Positions 1-8,650 of a stretch of 47,994 bases of DNA are shown here, in pieces; position 1 is the stretch's first letter; each line of letters opens with the position of its first letter. The notes beneath the pieces are model-generated. The model saw nothing but the letters and a program-made list of their open reading frames with translations, ran no database searches and had not been told where the DNA came from. The position numbers and the translations under genes are program-made. Source of the DNA: an uncultured Blautia sp. (lineage in GTDB: Bacteria > Bacillota > Clostridia > Lachnospirales > Lachnospiraceae); assembly GCA_946622645.1 (NCBI GenBank), contig CAMOQF010000005.1:1-47994 (forward strand), read 5' to 3'.

Positions 1-24
1 TTCTGTCTCAGCGACAGCTTAATC

Positions 25-53
25 AGATTATCACAATCAAACCGTCGTGTCAA
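25..53 (-). promoter_or_regulatory. SigA-type promoter firing out of the left edge
   Basis: On the minus strand TTGACA (53-48) is followed after 17 nt by TAATCT (30-25). The predicted start near position 18 lies just before a 5-bp stem with a 5-nt loop (CTGTC/GACAG, 3-17). No gene to its left is visible, so the target is outside the window. The near-consensus -35 and exact spacing support the call; the target is unknown. Confidence 0.55.
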
Positions 54-78
54 CACCTTTTTTCAATTTTTTTGAAAA

Positions 79-117
79 AAGTTTTAAAAATCCGCCTCTC
101 TTTTTCAGAGGCGGATT
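79..117 (-). terminator. Intrinsic terminator of the fsa-tkt-DUF5711-cvpA unit
   Basis: A perfect 11-bp stem (AATCCGCCTCT at 89-99 with AGAGGCGGATT at 107-117) has a 7-nt loop and, read on the minus strand, is followed by a run of U residues. It sits just past the cvpA stop codon. Confidence 0.9.
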
Positions 118-150
118 ATACTATACCATTTTCAGTGTTTTTCGTCAAGC

Positions 151-876
151 TTACACGTAAAAAATATTTGCGAAGAATTTCACAAAAACATTGTTGTCAT
201 AGAGAAAGTCGAGGAAGGTATCCTTATAGATATACTCCATGGCTGTCTTTCCTGCGGAAGTGTTCGCGAGCAGCGTAAGGATCATCATCAGGACCCACAC
301 AAAGATCACCGCTTCGATGATGCCCAATGCTGCTCCGGCGAGCTTGTTTACGCCGTGCAGTACAGGCAGCTTTGCAAACAGATTCAGCGCAAACGCGAGA
401 ACCCTGATCAGGATCATCGCCAGGAGGAAGGACGCCAGGAAGGAGATCACATTTGTCACGATTTCCGCCAGTGATTTCCCCAAATATTGTTTAAATGCTT
501 CTTTGGCTCCCACCGCGGCTTTGTCGATGCCCAGTTTGGTGTAAGACGCGCTGTTGTTGTTCTCCTTCAGGATATCTTTGATCAGATCCGGGAGGGGCAT
601 CTGTTCGATCGCCTGATCAAGCGTCATACTGCCCGACGACTCTGTCGGCAGCATGTCGTCGATGGTCTCAGAGACCTTTTCCGATACGGTTTTGTGAATC
701 GGCGTGTGATCCCGCAGAAACTGATTGACGTATGGATTGATCACCCAGACGATCACGATCGACAAAAAAAGCAGCAGCGTGGAAACAGCCTGTTTGATAA
801 AACCTCTGTGAAAACCCCAGAAGGCCATCAGTACGATACAGGCAGCGACCACAATACCGGGCCATGTCCAGTTCAT
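151..876 (-). CDS. CvpA family membrane protein
   Basis: This 241-residue protein has hydrophobic segments at about residues 5-25 and 30-48. A polar, largely extracytoplasmic stretch (about 50-130) follows, then further membrane segments at about 138-165 and 180-205. The four-helix layout, the opening Trp/Gly-rich helix and the length fit the CvpA (colicin V production) family, whose Gram-positive members are poorly understood membrane proteins. It is the last gene of the unit with transketolase and DUF5711, 36 nt after DUF5711, and a strong terminator follows. Family assignment is by pattern; no enzymatic residues are evident. A role in envelope biology is inferred from the family and from the membrane-anchored neighbour. 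Confidence 0.8.
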   Translation of the reverse strand: MNWTWPGIVVAACIVLMAFWGFHRGFIKQAVSTLLLFLSIVIVWVINPYVNQFLRDHTPIHKTVSEKVSETIDDMLPTESSGSMTLDQAIEQMPLPDLIKDILKENNNSASYTKLGIDKAAVGAKEAFKQYLGKSLAEIVTNVISFLASFLLAMILIRVLAFALNLFAKLPVLHGVNKLAGAALGIIEAVIFVWVLMMILTLLANTSAGKTAMEYIYKDTFLDFLYDNNVFVKFFANIFYV

Positions 877-912
877 GCGTCACCTCCGGATAAGAATTTA
901 CGGTTTCTGACA

Positions 913-2157
913 TTAGCTCAGTTTGATCAGGTTGACGCCCGAATCCAGTACCATCATGTAACGGTTCCATCCGACTTTGAAGAAGTCCTTGATGGTCCCG
1001 TCTATAGTACCGTTGAATTTTTCGATGCCGCGGGAATTGACCACGCAGACCTGAGAGCTGTTGTACATGATGATATAGTCATCGCTCATGCGAATGTTGG
1101 TGTACGGAATATTGAAATCCTTGGAGAACTTGAGAGCTCCGTCCGTGTTGTACACTTCCATGGTATAGAGCTTCTCCTTGTCATCGTTCCGGAAGACAAG
1201 GCCGATCCTGTCGTCATCATAGAAAGTGCTGATGATCTCTTTATCCACCGAGACGGTCTTGTACTCTTTCGGGATCTGACGGCCGTGGTAGACCGTAAAG
1301 CCGTCGTCACGGATCGCAACGCAGTCGCCGCCGCCCAGATACTGGATCTGGGGGATCAGGACGCCGTCGTAGGTATAGCCGCTGACGATACGGTCATCCT
1401 CGTTCTGCCCTACGTCGCCGAAGTTGTAGAAGGCGACGTAGCTGGTGGTCTCGCTTCCGTCTACGAACTGATAGGTCACCATCATGATGACGCCGTCGTC
1501 CGAGACCGCCACGTCCATAGGATATCCGGGGTCGTCGATCTTGGTCTGGTTTTCCGCGATCAGGCTGCCGTCCCCGGAGTAATAATCGATCCAGGTGTCA
1601 TCCCCGCTGTCCAGAATGACGGCGGTCAGTCCATCGGCGGAAGTACGCGCTTTTACGATGGTATAGGGAGTCGTGGCCGTACCGGTCACCCCGTTTTTAT
1701 CCGCAAAGACCAGGGTGGTCCCGTCCCGGTCCGCGATCACGCAATAATCGCCGTGTACATCCGCCACCGGATTGTTCATGTTGTAGGGTTCGCTCCAGAT
1801 TGTCTCCATATCGTCTGTCTGGAGCGATATCTCATTGGGACTGTAGCGAAGGACATTGCCTGCCATCTCAATATAGCGGGTGGATACAACGTCCTCCTGC
1901 TCGCTGGTCTTGAGGATCGATATGTCGTGATATGTCCGTTTTTCAAGGTACAACAGTACGACGCCTGCTATCAGCAGAACCGCAGCCACAATGATCAGCA
2001 CACGGGTGATCCGTTTTCTGCGTCTTTTCCGCAGCCGGGCCTGGTACGCTGTCTGGCTCTCCCGTTCCGGCACACGCCTCTGGGGCTTCGCCCTTTTAGC
2101 CGCGGCCTGATTCTTTTTTTGTCCTTGATTTTTCGGTTCCCTCGTTGTTTCAGCCAT
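913..2157 (-). CDS. DUF5711 family membrane-anchored beta-propeller-like protein
   Basis: The 414-residue protein starts with about 48 very basic residues (Arg/Lys/Gln-rich). One transmembrane helix (about 52-70) follows, then a long extracytoplasmic region of short repeated beta-type strands with Asp/Gly turns, consistent with a propeller-like sensor or scaffold. This architecture matches the DUF5711 proteins of Lachnospirales, which often lie beside cvpA as here. The function is not known. It starts 17 nt after the transketolase C subunit and precedes cvpA by 36 nt, so the three are probably cotranscribed. The type II membrane topology (cytoplasmic N terminus) is inferred from the positive N terminus. 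Confidence 0.75.
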   Translation of the reverse strand: MAETTREPKNQGQKKNQAAAKRAKPQRRVPERESQTAYQARLRKRRRKRITRVLIIVAAVLLIAGVVLLYLEKRTYHDISILKTSEQEDVVSTRYIEMAGNVLRYSPNEISLQTDDMETIWSEPYNMNNPVADVHGDYCVIADRDGTTLVFADKNGVTGTATTPYTIVKARTSADGLTAVILDSGDDTWIDYYSGDGSLIAENQTKIDDPGYPMDVAVSDDGVIMMVTYQFVDGSETTSYVAFYNFGDVGQNEDDRIVSGYTYDGVLIPQIQYLGGGDCVAIRDDGFTVYHGRQIPKEYKTVSVDKEIISTFYDDDRIGLVFRNDDKEKLYTMEVYNTDGALKFSKDFNIPYTNIRMSDDYIIMYNSSQVCVVNSRGIEKFNGTIDGTIKDFFKVGWNRYMMVLDSGVNLIKLS

Positions 2158-2174
2158 TGTCCCTCTGATTATTC

Positions 2175-3113
2175 TTAGATGAATTCTTTGATCTGGCGGT
2201 AGATGCCCGCTGCATCCAGTTCATATTTTTCCAGCAATGCTGCTGCCGGGCCGGATTCGCCAAAGACGTCGTTGATCCCGATCCTCTTGACCGGTACGGG
2301 AGCTGCTTCCGCAAGGCATTCGCAGACTGCTCCGCCCAGGCCGCCGATGATGGAATGTTCTTCCACTGTCACGACTTTTCCGGTCTCTTTTGCAGAAGCG
2401 ATCACCAGCTCTGTATCCAGCGGTTTGATGGTATGTATGTTGATCACCTTGGCGTCAACGCCTTCTGCGGCCAGCTTTTCAGCCGCTTCCAGAGCGGGAG
2501 CGACGCAGAGGCCGTTGGCGATGATGGTGAGGTCCTTGCCTTCTCTTAAGACAATGCCTTTGCCAAGTTCAAAATGATAGTCCGGATTGTCGTTGATCAC
2601 CGGAACCGCGAGACGTCCGAAACGCATGTAAACAGGTCCCTTGTGCTCATACGCGGCTTCTACCAGAGCTTTTGCTTCGATGTCATCGGAGGGGCAGGCT
2701 ACGACCATGCCGGGGATGACTCTCATCAGCGCAAAGTCTTCCAGGCACTGATGGCTGGCGCCGTCCTCGCCGACGGAGATGCCGCCGTGGGTAGCGCCGA
2801 TCTTCACGTTGATCTGCGGATAGCCGATGGAGTTGCGGACCTGCTCATAGGCACGTCCTGCAGCGAACATTGCGAAGGTGCTGGCAAAGGGAACTTTGCC
2901 GGTGGTGGCAAGGCCGGCTGCAATGCCGGTCATATTGCATTCCGCGATACCGCAGTCAATGTGCCTTTCCGGAAATTCTTTCTGGAAGATGCATGTCTGG
3001 GTGGCATTCGCCAGGTCGGCGTCAAGCACCACGACATCGTCATGCTTTTTTCCAAGTTCAACCAGGGCATTGCCGTAGCTGACACGGGTAGCGATCTTCT
3101 TTACTTCTGACAT
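2175..3113 (-). CDS. Transketolase, C-terminal subunit
   Basis: This 312-residue protein carries the pyrimidine-binding domain of transketolase followed by the C-terminal transketolase domain. The central part contains the GATHGGISVGEDG(A)SHQ segment typical of split bacterial transketolases, and the FGESG motif lies near the end. The N-terminal half of the enzyme is the separate upstream gene, whose last 13 nt overlap this start, so the two are translationally linked. Together they transfer two-carbon ketol units in the non-oxidative pentose-phosphate pathway using thiamine diphosphate. The partner and the upstream transaldolase-like gene strongly support pentose-phosphate function rather than a dehydrogenase E1 beta subunit. 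Confidence 0.92.
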   Translation of the reverse strand: MSEVKKIATRVSYGNALVELGKKHDDVVVLDADLANATQTCIFQKEFPERHIDCGIAECNMTGIAAGLATTGKVPFASTFAMFAAGRAYEQVRNSIGYPQINVKIGATHGGISVGEDGASHQCLEDFALMRVIPGMVVACPSDDIEAKALVEAAYEHKGPVYMRFGRLAVPVINDNPDYHFELGKGIVLREGKDLTIIANGLCVAPALEAAEKLAAEGVDAKVINIHTIKPLDTELVIASAKETGKVVTVEEHSIIGGLGGAVCECLAEAAPVPVKRIGINDVFGESGPAAALLEKYELDAAGIYRQIKEFI

Positions 3114-3940
3114 AATGCTTCACCTGCTTTCTCCAGATCGGCCATAGCCTGGGCATACTGTTCATCGTTGGGAGCTTTTCCATGCCAGCCTGCCTGGCCT
3201 TCCATAAAGGAAACGCCCTTGCCTTTGACCGTCTTCATGATGATGGCGGTCGGAGCGCCTTTTACGGTCTTCGCTTCATCGAACGCTGCCTTCAGCTGAT
3301 CCATATCGTTGCCGTCCGCAACATTGATCACATGGAAATTGAAGGCTTCGAATTTTTTGTCGATGGGATAAGGAGAATTGACCTTATCGATGGGGCCGTC
3401 GATCTGCAGGCCGTTGTTGTCCACGATCACGACCAGATTGTCCAGTTTGCGGAAGCCTGCGAACATGGCTGCTTCCCAGACCTGGCCTTCCTGGATCTCA
3501 CCGTCGCCGAGGAGGGTGTACACACGGTAGCTCTTGTTGTCAAGCTTGGCGGAAAGGGCCATGCCTACTGCCGCCGAAATGCCCTGGCCCAGGGAGCCGC
3601 TGGACATATCCACGCCGGGGATATGCTTCATGTCCGGATGTCCCTGCAGGTAGGAGCCGAGATGTCTGAGCGTCACAAGATCTTCCTTGGGGAAATAGCC
3701 TCTTTCAGCCAGCACGGAATAATATCCGGGCGCAGTGTGGCCTTTGGAGAGCACAAAGCGGTCCCTGTCGGGATCCTTGGGATTTTTGGGATCAATGTTC
3801 ATCTCTTCAAAATAGAGATAGGTATAAAGATCTGCGGAAGAAAGAGATCCGCCCGGATGTCCGGCTTTGGCGGCATGCACCGCCGTCACGATGTCCTTGC
3901 GGACCTCGTTTGCGATTTTCTGAAGTTCTGTCTTATTCAT
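3101..3940 (-). CDS. Transketolase, N-terminal (thiamine diphosphate) subunit
   Basis: The protein from the ATG at 3940 has 279 residues. It contains the GHPGGSLS segment near the start and the thiamine diphosphate/Mg motif GDGEIQEGQVWEA...NNGLQ at about residues 143-170. An in-frame upstream start at 3967 would place the initiator before the Shine-Dalgarno AGGAGG (3954-3959), so 3940 is preferred although the spacing is long (13 nt). It forms the catalytic pair with the overlapping downstream C-terminal subunit. The order transaldolase-like, N half, C half forms a compact non-oxidative pentose-phosphate operon. Confidence 0.92.
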   Translation of the reverse strand: MNKTELQKIANEVRKDIVTAVHAAKAGHPGGSLSSADLYTYLYFEEMNIDPKNPKDPDRDRFVLSKGHTAPGYYSVLAERGYFPKEDLVTLRHLGSYLQGHPDMKHIPGVDMSSGSLGQGISAAVGMALSAKLDNKSYRVYTLLGDGEIQEGQVWEAAMFAGFRKLDNLVVIVDNNGLQIDGPIDKVNSPYPIDKKFEAFNFHVINVADGNDMDQLKAAFDEAKTVKGAPTAIIMKTVKGKGVSFMEGQAGWHGKAPNDEQYAQAMADLEKAGEALCQK

Positions 3941-3967
3941 AATAAAATGATCGCCTCCTGTATCCAT

Positions 3968-4621
3968 TTATTCGCCGAATACAGCGATATAGTCTTTCTG
4001 GAATTTTTCAATGCCGGCGTCTGTCAGCGGATGATGCAGCATCTGCTCCAGTACCTTGAAGGGAACGGTCGCGATGTCAGCGCCCGCGAGAGCGCACTGC
4101 TCCACATGGATCGGATGGCGGACGCTTGCCGCGATGATCTCAGTGGGGATATCAGCAACCGCGAAGATCTCCGCGATGGTCTCGATCAGCTGTACGCCGT
4201 CTGTAGAAATATCATCCAGTCTTCCAAGGAAGGGAGATACGTAGGAAGCGCCTGCTCTGGCGGCCAGAAGAGCCTGGGCCGCGGTAAAGATCAGGGTCAC
4301 GTTGGTCTTGATGCCTTCTGCGGAAAGAACCTTGACTGCTTTCAGGCCTTCGCCGGTCATGGGGATCTTGACGACCATGTTCGGATGGATCGCCGCGATC
4401 TCGCGTCCTTCTTTGATCATGCCTTCCGCATCGGTCGTGGTGGCTTTTACTTCGCCGCTGATCGGGCCGTCCACGATGGAGGTGATCTCTTTGATCACTT
4501 CGTTAAAATCTCTTCCCTCTTTCGCGATGAGAGACGGATTGGTAGTAACGCCGCAGATGATGCCCATATCATTTGCGATGCGGATGTCTTCCACCTTGGC
4601 TGTGTCTATAAAGAATTTCAT
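3968..4621 (-). CDS. fsa: Fructose-6-phosphate aldolase / short transaldolase (MipB/TalC family)
   Basis: The 217-residue protein is the size of the short transaldolase/FSA group. It begins [13 protein letters not shown], has the GVTTNPSL signature at about 24-31, and has the Schiff-base lysine in VVKIPMT near residue 85. The family either transfers dihydroxyacetone between sugar phosphates (transaldolase) or cleaves fructose 6-phosphate; sequence alone does not settle which. The two transketolase genes follow directly, so transaldolase activity in the pentose-phosphate pathway is the likelier role. It is the first gene of the unit, behind its own promoter, with a GGGAGGG ribosome site. Confidence 0.9.
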   Translation of the reverse strand: MKFFIDTAKVEDIRIANDMGIICGVTTNPSLIAKEGRDFNEVIKEITSIVDGPISGEVKATTTDAEGMIKEGREIAAIHPNMVVKIPMTGEGLKAVKVLSAEGIKTNVTLIFTAAQALLAARAGASYVSPFLGRLDDISTDGVQLIETIAEIFAVADIPTEIIAASVRHPIHVEQCALAGADIATVPFKVLEQMLHHPLTDAGIEKFQKDYIAVFGE

Positions 4622-4672
4622 GGCACTCCCTCCCGGATGATTAGAATGGTATACATAATGTCTGTTGTTTCA

Positions 4673-4700
4673 ATGATACATCAAACCACCAAAAAGTCAA
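4673..4700 (-). promoter_or_regulatory. Promoter of the fsa-transketolase-cvpA unit
   Basis: Minus-strand TTGACT (4700-4695), a 16-nt spacer and TATCAT (4678-4673) lie 23 nt beyond the recR stop codon. No terminator is visible between recR and this promoter, so some readthrough from dnaX-recR is possible. Confidence 0.6.
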
Positions 4701-4723
4701 TACGGGACTCCGGCGGTCACAGG

Positions 4724-5323
4724 TTACAGTTCCACACGCCCGTCCAGGGCTCTCAGCAAAGTTACTTCGTCAATGTATTCCAGATCGCCGCCCACCGGTA
4801 CGCCGCTGGCGATGCGGGTAGTGCGTATGCCGGCCGGTTTGATCAGCTTGCTCAAATACATGGCGGTGGTCTCGCCTTCGAGACTTGAATTGGTTGCTAT
4901 GATCACTTCTGAAACATCCGTTTCCTGAAGGCGATGCATGAGTTCTTTCAGGCGGATATCGTCCGGCCCGATCCCCAGCATGGGTGAGATCGCGCCGTGA
5001 AGCACGTGATAAACGCCGTTAAATTTGCCGGTCTTTTCATAAGCGGCCAGATCCCTCGTGTTCTCCACCACCATGATGGTGCTGTGGTCGCGCTTTTCAT
5101 TGGCGCAGATCGGGCAGATCTCCCGGTCTGTCAGGGTACAGCAGCATTTGCAGTACCGGACATTCTCACGGGCGGAGAGGATGGAATCTGTCAGCTGCTG
5201 CACCTGTTCCCTGGGCATGTTCATGACATGGAACGCCAGACGCTGGGCTGATTTTGCCCCGATGCCGGGAAGCCGCGCAAACTGTTCGATCAGTCTGTTG
5301 ATATGACTGCTGTAATAATCCAT
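4724..5323 (-). CDS. recR: Recombination mediator protein RecR
   Basis: The 199-residue protein is full length for RecR. It has the N-terminal helix-hairpin-helix (LPGIGAKSAQRLAFH, about 17-31) and a four-Cys zinc finger (CKCC...CPIC, about 58-73). A Toprim domain follows (VVENTRDLAAYE and later IIATNSSLEGETTA), and the end is the GGDLEYIDEVTL(L)RAL motif. RecR works with RecF and RecO to load RecA at gapped DNA. Its start overlaps the last base of the ybaB gene, giving the classic dnaX-ybaB-recR arrangement. Confidence 0.97.
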   Translation of the reverse strand: MDYYSSHINRLIEQFARLPGIGAKSAQRLAFHVMNMPREQVQQLTDSILSARENVRYCKCCCTLTDREICPICANEKRDHSTIMVVENTRDLAAYEKTGKFNGVYHVLHGAISPMLGIGPDDIRLKELMHRLQETDVSEVIIATNSSLEGETTAMYLSKLIKPAGIRTTRIASGVPVGGDLEYIDEVTLLRALDGRVEL

Positions 5324-5691
5324 CAGAAGCCGAAGCCTCCTCCAAGACCGCCGAGGCCTCCGAGCCCGCCGGTCATTTTGGACATGACGGCCGCCGACTC
5401 CTCTTCCACTTTACGGAGCGCTTCGTTGACAGCTGCGACGATCAGATCCTCCAGCATTTCGATATCTTCCGGATCCACCACTTCTTCTGAAAGCTTGATG
5501 CCGGTGATCTCGCGTTTGCCGGTGACGGTCACCTCGACGGCGCCGCCGCCGGAGGAAGCGGTAAATTCCTTCTCCTCCAGAGCCTTCTGGTTTTCTTCCA
5601 TCTGGCGCTGCATCTTCTGCGCCTGTTTCATCAGGTTGTTCATGTTGCCGGGCATTCCCATGCCCGGATAACCGCCTCTTTTAGCCATCAA
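5323..5691 (-). CDS. YbaB/EbfC family nucleoid-associated protein
   Basis: The 122-residue protein has the YbaB core: [20 protein letters not shown], then the [17 protein letters not shown] strand region, then the [14 protein letters not shown] helix. It ends in a Gly-Leu repeat ([12 protein letters not shown]), common in clostridial members. The family binds DNA as a dimer. The start overlaps the dnaX stop by 4 nt, and the next gene is recR, the conserved order. Two adjacent Met codons (5691, 5688) could each initiate. Confidence 0.93.
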   Translation of the reverse strand: MMAKRGGYPGMGMPGNMNNLMKQAQKMQRQMEENQKALEEKEFTASSGGGAVEVTVTGKREITGIKLSEEVVDPEDIEMLEDLIVAAVNEALRKVEEESAAVMSKMTGGLGGLGGLGGGFGF

Positions 5692-7292
5692 TAAACCTCC
5701 TCCGGACCGTCGTCCGTTTCTATTTCTGTATGAATGTTCTGAAAAGCCTGTTCTATGGTCACGGGTGAAAGCGTCTTTTCCCGCAGGTTTTCTTCCAGCA
5801 CAAAGCGGATCTCGGGCGAGAGGCCCGTTTCACGCTGAATGATCTGTAAAAGAGATTCCTTCCACTCCGGATTTTCCACGTACATTTCCGCCGTGAGGTC
5901 CGGAAAGATCACGTACAGGATACCGTCTGCACTCTCCGGATCATAGCGGATGGAAGCGTTGCGGAGGACGACCAGAAAACCGCCTGTGGTATAGCCGATC
6001 AGCCTGTGCCAGTCGCCTGCGATCTGCTGCAGTTCCTGCGGAGCGGGACGTTTTGGGGCGGCAGGCGGCTCCTCTTTCGCTTCTGAGAGTTCTTCGGCGC
6101 GGCGCGTCCCGGATGACGGTACGGCAGCCGCGGGAGGCGCTTCATCCATCCTTTTTTCCAGCAGCCGGATCCGGTCCAGGACAGAGCCGAGATCTGTCTC
6201 CATGGAAGGCCGGCACAGCTTGATCAGCGCCACTTCCGTAAGGACTCTTTTCTGGGAGGACAGGCGCATCTGGCCGGAGAGCTCGGAGAGGACGCGGATA
6301 TACCGCATCAGGGTTTCCGGAGATACACTGCGGCTTTCCTCCTCAAGAAGCCTGCGGTTTTCGGAGGACAGGTCGATCACGTCCCCTGCGTCATCGGACG
6401 ACGCCAGCAGGAGGAGCGACCGCAGATACCAGATAAAATCCGAGACAAACTGGCCCAGTTCTCTTCCGCCGATGATCATCTCCTCCAGGATGGAGATGCT
6501 GCCGGATACATTCCCGGAAAGGATGCAGCGCAGCAGCCGGCTGTATACCGAGATGTCCGCCGCGCCGAGCACGTCCAGCACCTTGTCGTAGGTCAGGGTT
6601 TCTCCCAGATAAAAGGCTATGCACTGATCCAGAAGGCTCACCGCATCACGCATGGAACCGTCGCCGGCTCTTGCGATGTAGCGTACGGCCTTTTCCTCCG
6701 CCCGGACGCCCTCCTCTTCCAGAAGGTGCTGCAGACGGGCGGCGATGGTATCCACCGGGATCCGGCGGAAGTCATATCGCTGGCAGCGGGACAGGATGGT
6801 CACCGGGATCTTGTGCGCTTCCGTGGTGGCCAGGATAAAGATCACATATTCCGGCGGCTCCTCCAGCGTTTTCAGGAGCGCGTTGAAAGCGCCCGTGGAA
6901 AGCATGTGGACTTCGTCGATGATGTAGACCTTGTACCGCCCCTGGGTGGGCCGGTAAGCAACTTCCTCCCGGATCTCGCGGATATTGTCCACGCCGTTGT
7001 TGGAAGCCGCGTCGATCTCGATCACATTCAGGGAAGCGCCGGAGAGGATCTCCCGGCAGGTCCTGCACTGGTTGCACGGGCTTCCGTCCCGTGGGGATTC
7101 ACAGTTGACCGCTCTGGCAAATATCTTGGCCACGGATGTTTTGCCGGTCCCGCGGGTCCCGCAGAACAGGTAGGCGTGGCCGATCCGGTCCGCTTTCAGC
7201 TGATTGGTGAGGGTGGTCACGATGTGATCCTGCCCTTTCACATCCTCAAACCGGTCCGGTCTGAATTTTCTGTACAGAGCAATGTAGCTCAT
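5688..7292 (-). CDS. dnaX: DNA polymerase III subunit gamma/tau
   Basis: The 534-residue clamp-loader ATPase contains the Walker A segment [10 protein letters not shown] (about 44-53), a four-Cys zinc module (C64...CNQCRTC), Walker B IIDEVH and the sensor/arginine-finger segment [10 protein letters not shown] collar domain follows, then a variable Ala/Pro/Glu-rich linker and a C-terminal domain. It assembles the polymerase III holoenzyme and loads beta clamps. No A-rich slippery run is visible in the linker, so a programmed-frameshift gamma form is not indicated. The ribosome site AAGGAGAAAG precedes ATG 7292. No promoter is visible between pfkA and dnaX. Confidence 0.96.
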   Translation of the reverse strand: MSYIALYRKFRPDRFEDVKGQDHIVTTLTNQLKADRIGHAYLFCGTRGTGKTSVAKIFARAVNCESPRDGSPCNQCRTCREILSGASLNVIEIDAASNNGVDNIREIREEVAYRPTQGRYKVYIIDEVHMLSTGAFNALLKTLEEPPEYVIFILATTEAHKIPVTILSRCQRYDFRRIPVDTIAARLQHLLEEEGVRAEEKAVRYIARAGDGSMRDAVSLLDQCIAFYLGETLTYDKVLDVLGAADISVYSRLLRCILSGNVSGSISILEEMIIGGRELGQFVSDFIWYLRSLLLLASSDDAGDVIDLSSENRRLLEEESRSVSPETLMRYIRVLSELSGQMRLSSQKRVLTEVALIKLCRPSMETDLGSVLDRIRLLEKRMDEAPPAAAVPSSGTRRAEELSEAKEEPPAAPKRPAPQELQQIAGDWHRLIGYTTGGFLVVLRNASIRYDPESADGILYVIFPDLTAEMYVENPEWKESLLQIIQRETGLSPEIRFVLEENLREKTLSPVTIEQAFQNIHTEIETDDGPEEVY

Positions 7293-7317
7293 TCTTTCTC
7301 CTTATATTCAAGAGTTC

Positions 7318-7357
7318 AGGCAGGAACCCGGACGCATGCGCGAGAGAGCCCCTGCCT
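7318..7357 (-). other. Inverted repeat between pfkA and dnaX
   Basis: AGGCAGG (7318-7324) and CCTGCCT (7351-7357) can form a 7-bp stem around a GC-rich 26-nt loop, directly after the pfkA stop and before the dnaX ribosome site. On the minus strand no U-run follows, so it does not look like an efficient terminator. It may be a weak terminator, an RNA processing site or part of the dnaX leader. Confidence 0.35.
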
Positions 7358-7365
7358 TCTTTTAC

Positions 7366-8448
7366 TCAATCGCCAAAGCTGATGCCGATCTGTTTGGCGG
7401 CTTTTACTGTCTGGTCCTTTGCGGAAACCATCTTGAGCTTGCCGGCGCATTCGGCCAGCGGGACACGTTTGATCTTTCCGTTTACGATACCGACCATGAT
7501 GCCGTATTCCTCATCCATGATGGCTTCGGCAGCGCCTGCGCCCAGTCGGGTCGAAAGGACACGGTCATACGGACAGGGCTCGCCGCCGCGCTGGGTGTGG
7601 CCCGGAACGGTGATGCGGACTTCGCTGCCGGTCTCTTTCAGGATGCGGTCTGCGATCTCGTAAGATACGGACGGATACTTTTTGGCTCTGGCTTCCAGTT
7701 TTTCTTTTAATTTCTTCTTGGGAAGCTTGGCGTCTTCTTTGGAAATGGCGCCTTCCGCGACCGCAAGGATCGTAAATCTCTTTCCGGCCTTGGCGCGGGC
7801 CTGGATGGCGGCGCAGACCTTTTTGATGTCATAGGGGATCTCGGGGATCAGGATGATGTCGGCACCGCCTGCAAGACCTGCATGCAGTGTCAGGGAGCCG
7901 ACCTTGTGTCCCATGACTTCCACGATAAAGACACGGCCGTGGGAAGCAGCGGTGGTGTGAATGCCGTCGATCGCTTTGGTGGCAATGTCCACGGCGCTCT
8001 GGAAACCGAAGGTCATGTCTGTCCCGAAGATATCGTTGTCGATGGTCTTGGGAAGATGGATGATGTTAAGACCTTCCTCGCGAAGAAGGTTGGCGGTCTT
8101 CTGGGTGCCGTTGCCGCCCAGGATCACCAGGCAGTCCAGACAGAGCTTGTAGTAGGTCTGTTTCATGGCTTCTACTTTGTCGAGGCCTTTTTCATCCGGA
8201 ACACGCATCAGTTTGAACGGCTGACGGCTGGTGCCCAGGATGGTGCCGCCCTGTGTCAGGATACCTGAAAAGTCTCTTGAAGTGAGCATGCGGTATTTGC
8301 CATAGATCAGGCCTTTGTAGCCGTTGTCAAAGCCGTAAACTTCCAGCTCGTCAACCATGTTGGAAAGGCCTTTCACAACGCCTCGCATGGTCGCGTTGAG
8401 TGCCTGGCAGTCTCCGCCGCTTGTCAGCAATCCGATTCTTTTGATCAT
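7366..8448 (-). CDS. pfkA: 6-phosphofructokinase (mixed GGNGT / PKTIDND type)
   Basis: This 360-residue enzyme has the PFK fold signature LLTSGGDCQALNA at its N terminus, the nucleotide/Mg loop GGNGT at 111-115 and the catalytic loop PKTIDND at 133-139, followed by GFQSAVD and GRVFIVEVMG. It phosphorylates fructose 6-phosphate in glycolysis. Gly114 is the residue associated with ATP use, whereas Lys134 replaces the Gly of the classical ATP enzyme and is typical of PPi-type and some long ATP-type enzymes. Asn113 stands where Escherichia coli has the Mg-linked Asp103. The phosphoryl donor therefore cannot be read with certainty; ATP is my first guess. Its ribosome site is AAGGAGGG before ATG 8448. 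Confidence 0.93.
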   Translation of the reverse strand: MIKRIGLLTSGGDCQALNATMRGVVKGLSNMVDELEVYGFDNGYKGLIYGKYRMLTSRDFSGILTQGGTILGTSRQPFKLMRVPDEKGLDKVEAMKQTYYKLCLDCLVILGGNGTQKTANLLREEGLNIIHLPKTIDNDIFGTDMTFGFQSAVDIATKAIDGIHTTAASHGRVFIVEVMGHKVGSLTLHAGLAGGADIILIPEIPYDIKKVCAAIQARAKAGKRFTILAVAEGAISKEDAKLPKKKLKEKLEARAKKYPSVSYEIADRILKETGSEVRITVPGHTQRGGEPCPYDRVLSTRLGAGAAEAIMDEEYGIMVGIVNGKIKRVPLAECAGKLKMVSAKDQTVKAAKQIGISFGD

Positions 8449-8478
8449 AATACCCTCCTTTGATCTCGTCCCTTTTTT

Positions 8479-8496
8479 ACTGCAGTCAGCTGCAGT
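8479..8496. promoter_or_regulatory. Perfect 18-bp palindrome in the pfkA leader
   Basis: ACTGCAG-N4-CTGCAGT is a perfect inverted repeat (7+4+7), located about 8-25 nt downstream of the expected pfkA transcription start. It could be a repressor operator or a short RNA stem. I do not recognise a known regulator site. Confidence 0.5.
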
Positions 8497-8510
8497 GACT
8501 TCTGTTTATC

Positions 8511-8539
8511 ATTATAGCTTATTTCGCCTCTTTCTACAA
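8511..8539 (-). promoter_or_regulatory. pfkA promoter
   Basis: On the minus strand TTGTAG (8539-8534), a 17-nt spacer and a perfect TATAAT (8516-8511) precede pfkA by 62 nt. The -35 is weak, and the divergent HD-GYP promoter begins only 8 nt away. Confidence 0.65.
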
Positions 8540-8546
8540 CCTTTTC

Positions 8547-8576
8547 TTTACACTGAATCGGCGGCTGTGATATAAT
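8547..8576 (+). promoter_or_regulatory. Promoter of the HD-GYP gene
   Basis: TTTACA (8547-8552), an 18-nt spacer and TATAAT (8571-8576) point rightward, back to back with the pfkA promoter. The expected start is near 8583. Confidence 0.65.
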
Positions 8577-8650
8577 AATTTCAGCTTGATCACCAACAGC
8601 AGAACGTGTATGTTTCTGATCATTTTACGAGCAGCAGGAGAGGGGGCGCC

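Noticed and set aside
487-2178. A 563-codon open frame antisense to cvpA and DUF5711
   Set aside because: Shadow of the minus-strand genes; no domain visible.
3182-4888. A 568-codon open frame antisense to the fsa/transketolase genes
   Set aside because: It spans three genes of clear identity on the other strand.
5688-7292. Programmed frameshift in dnaX giving a short gamma form
   Set aside because: No A-rich slippery heptamer is seen in the linker region.
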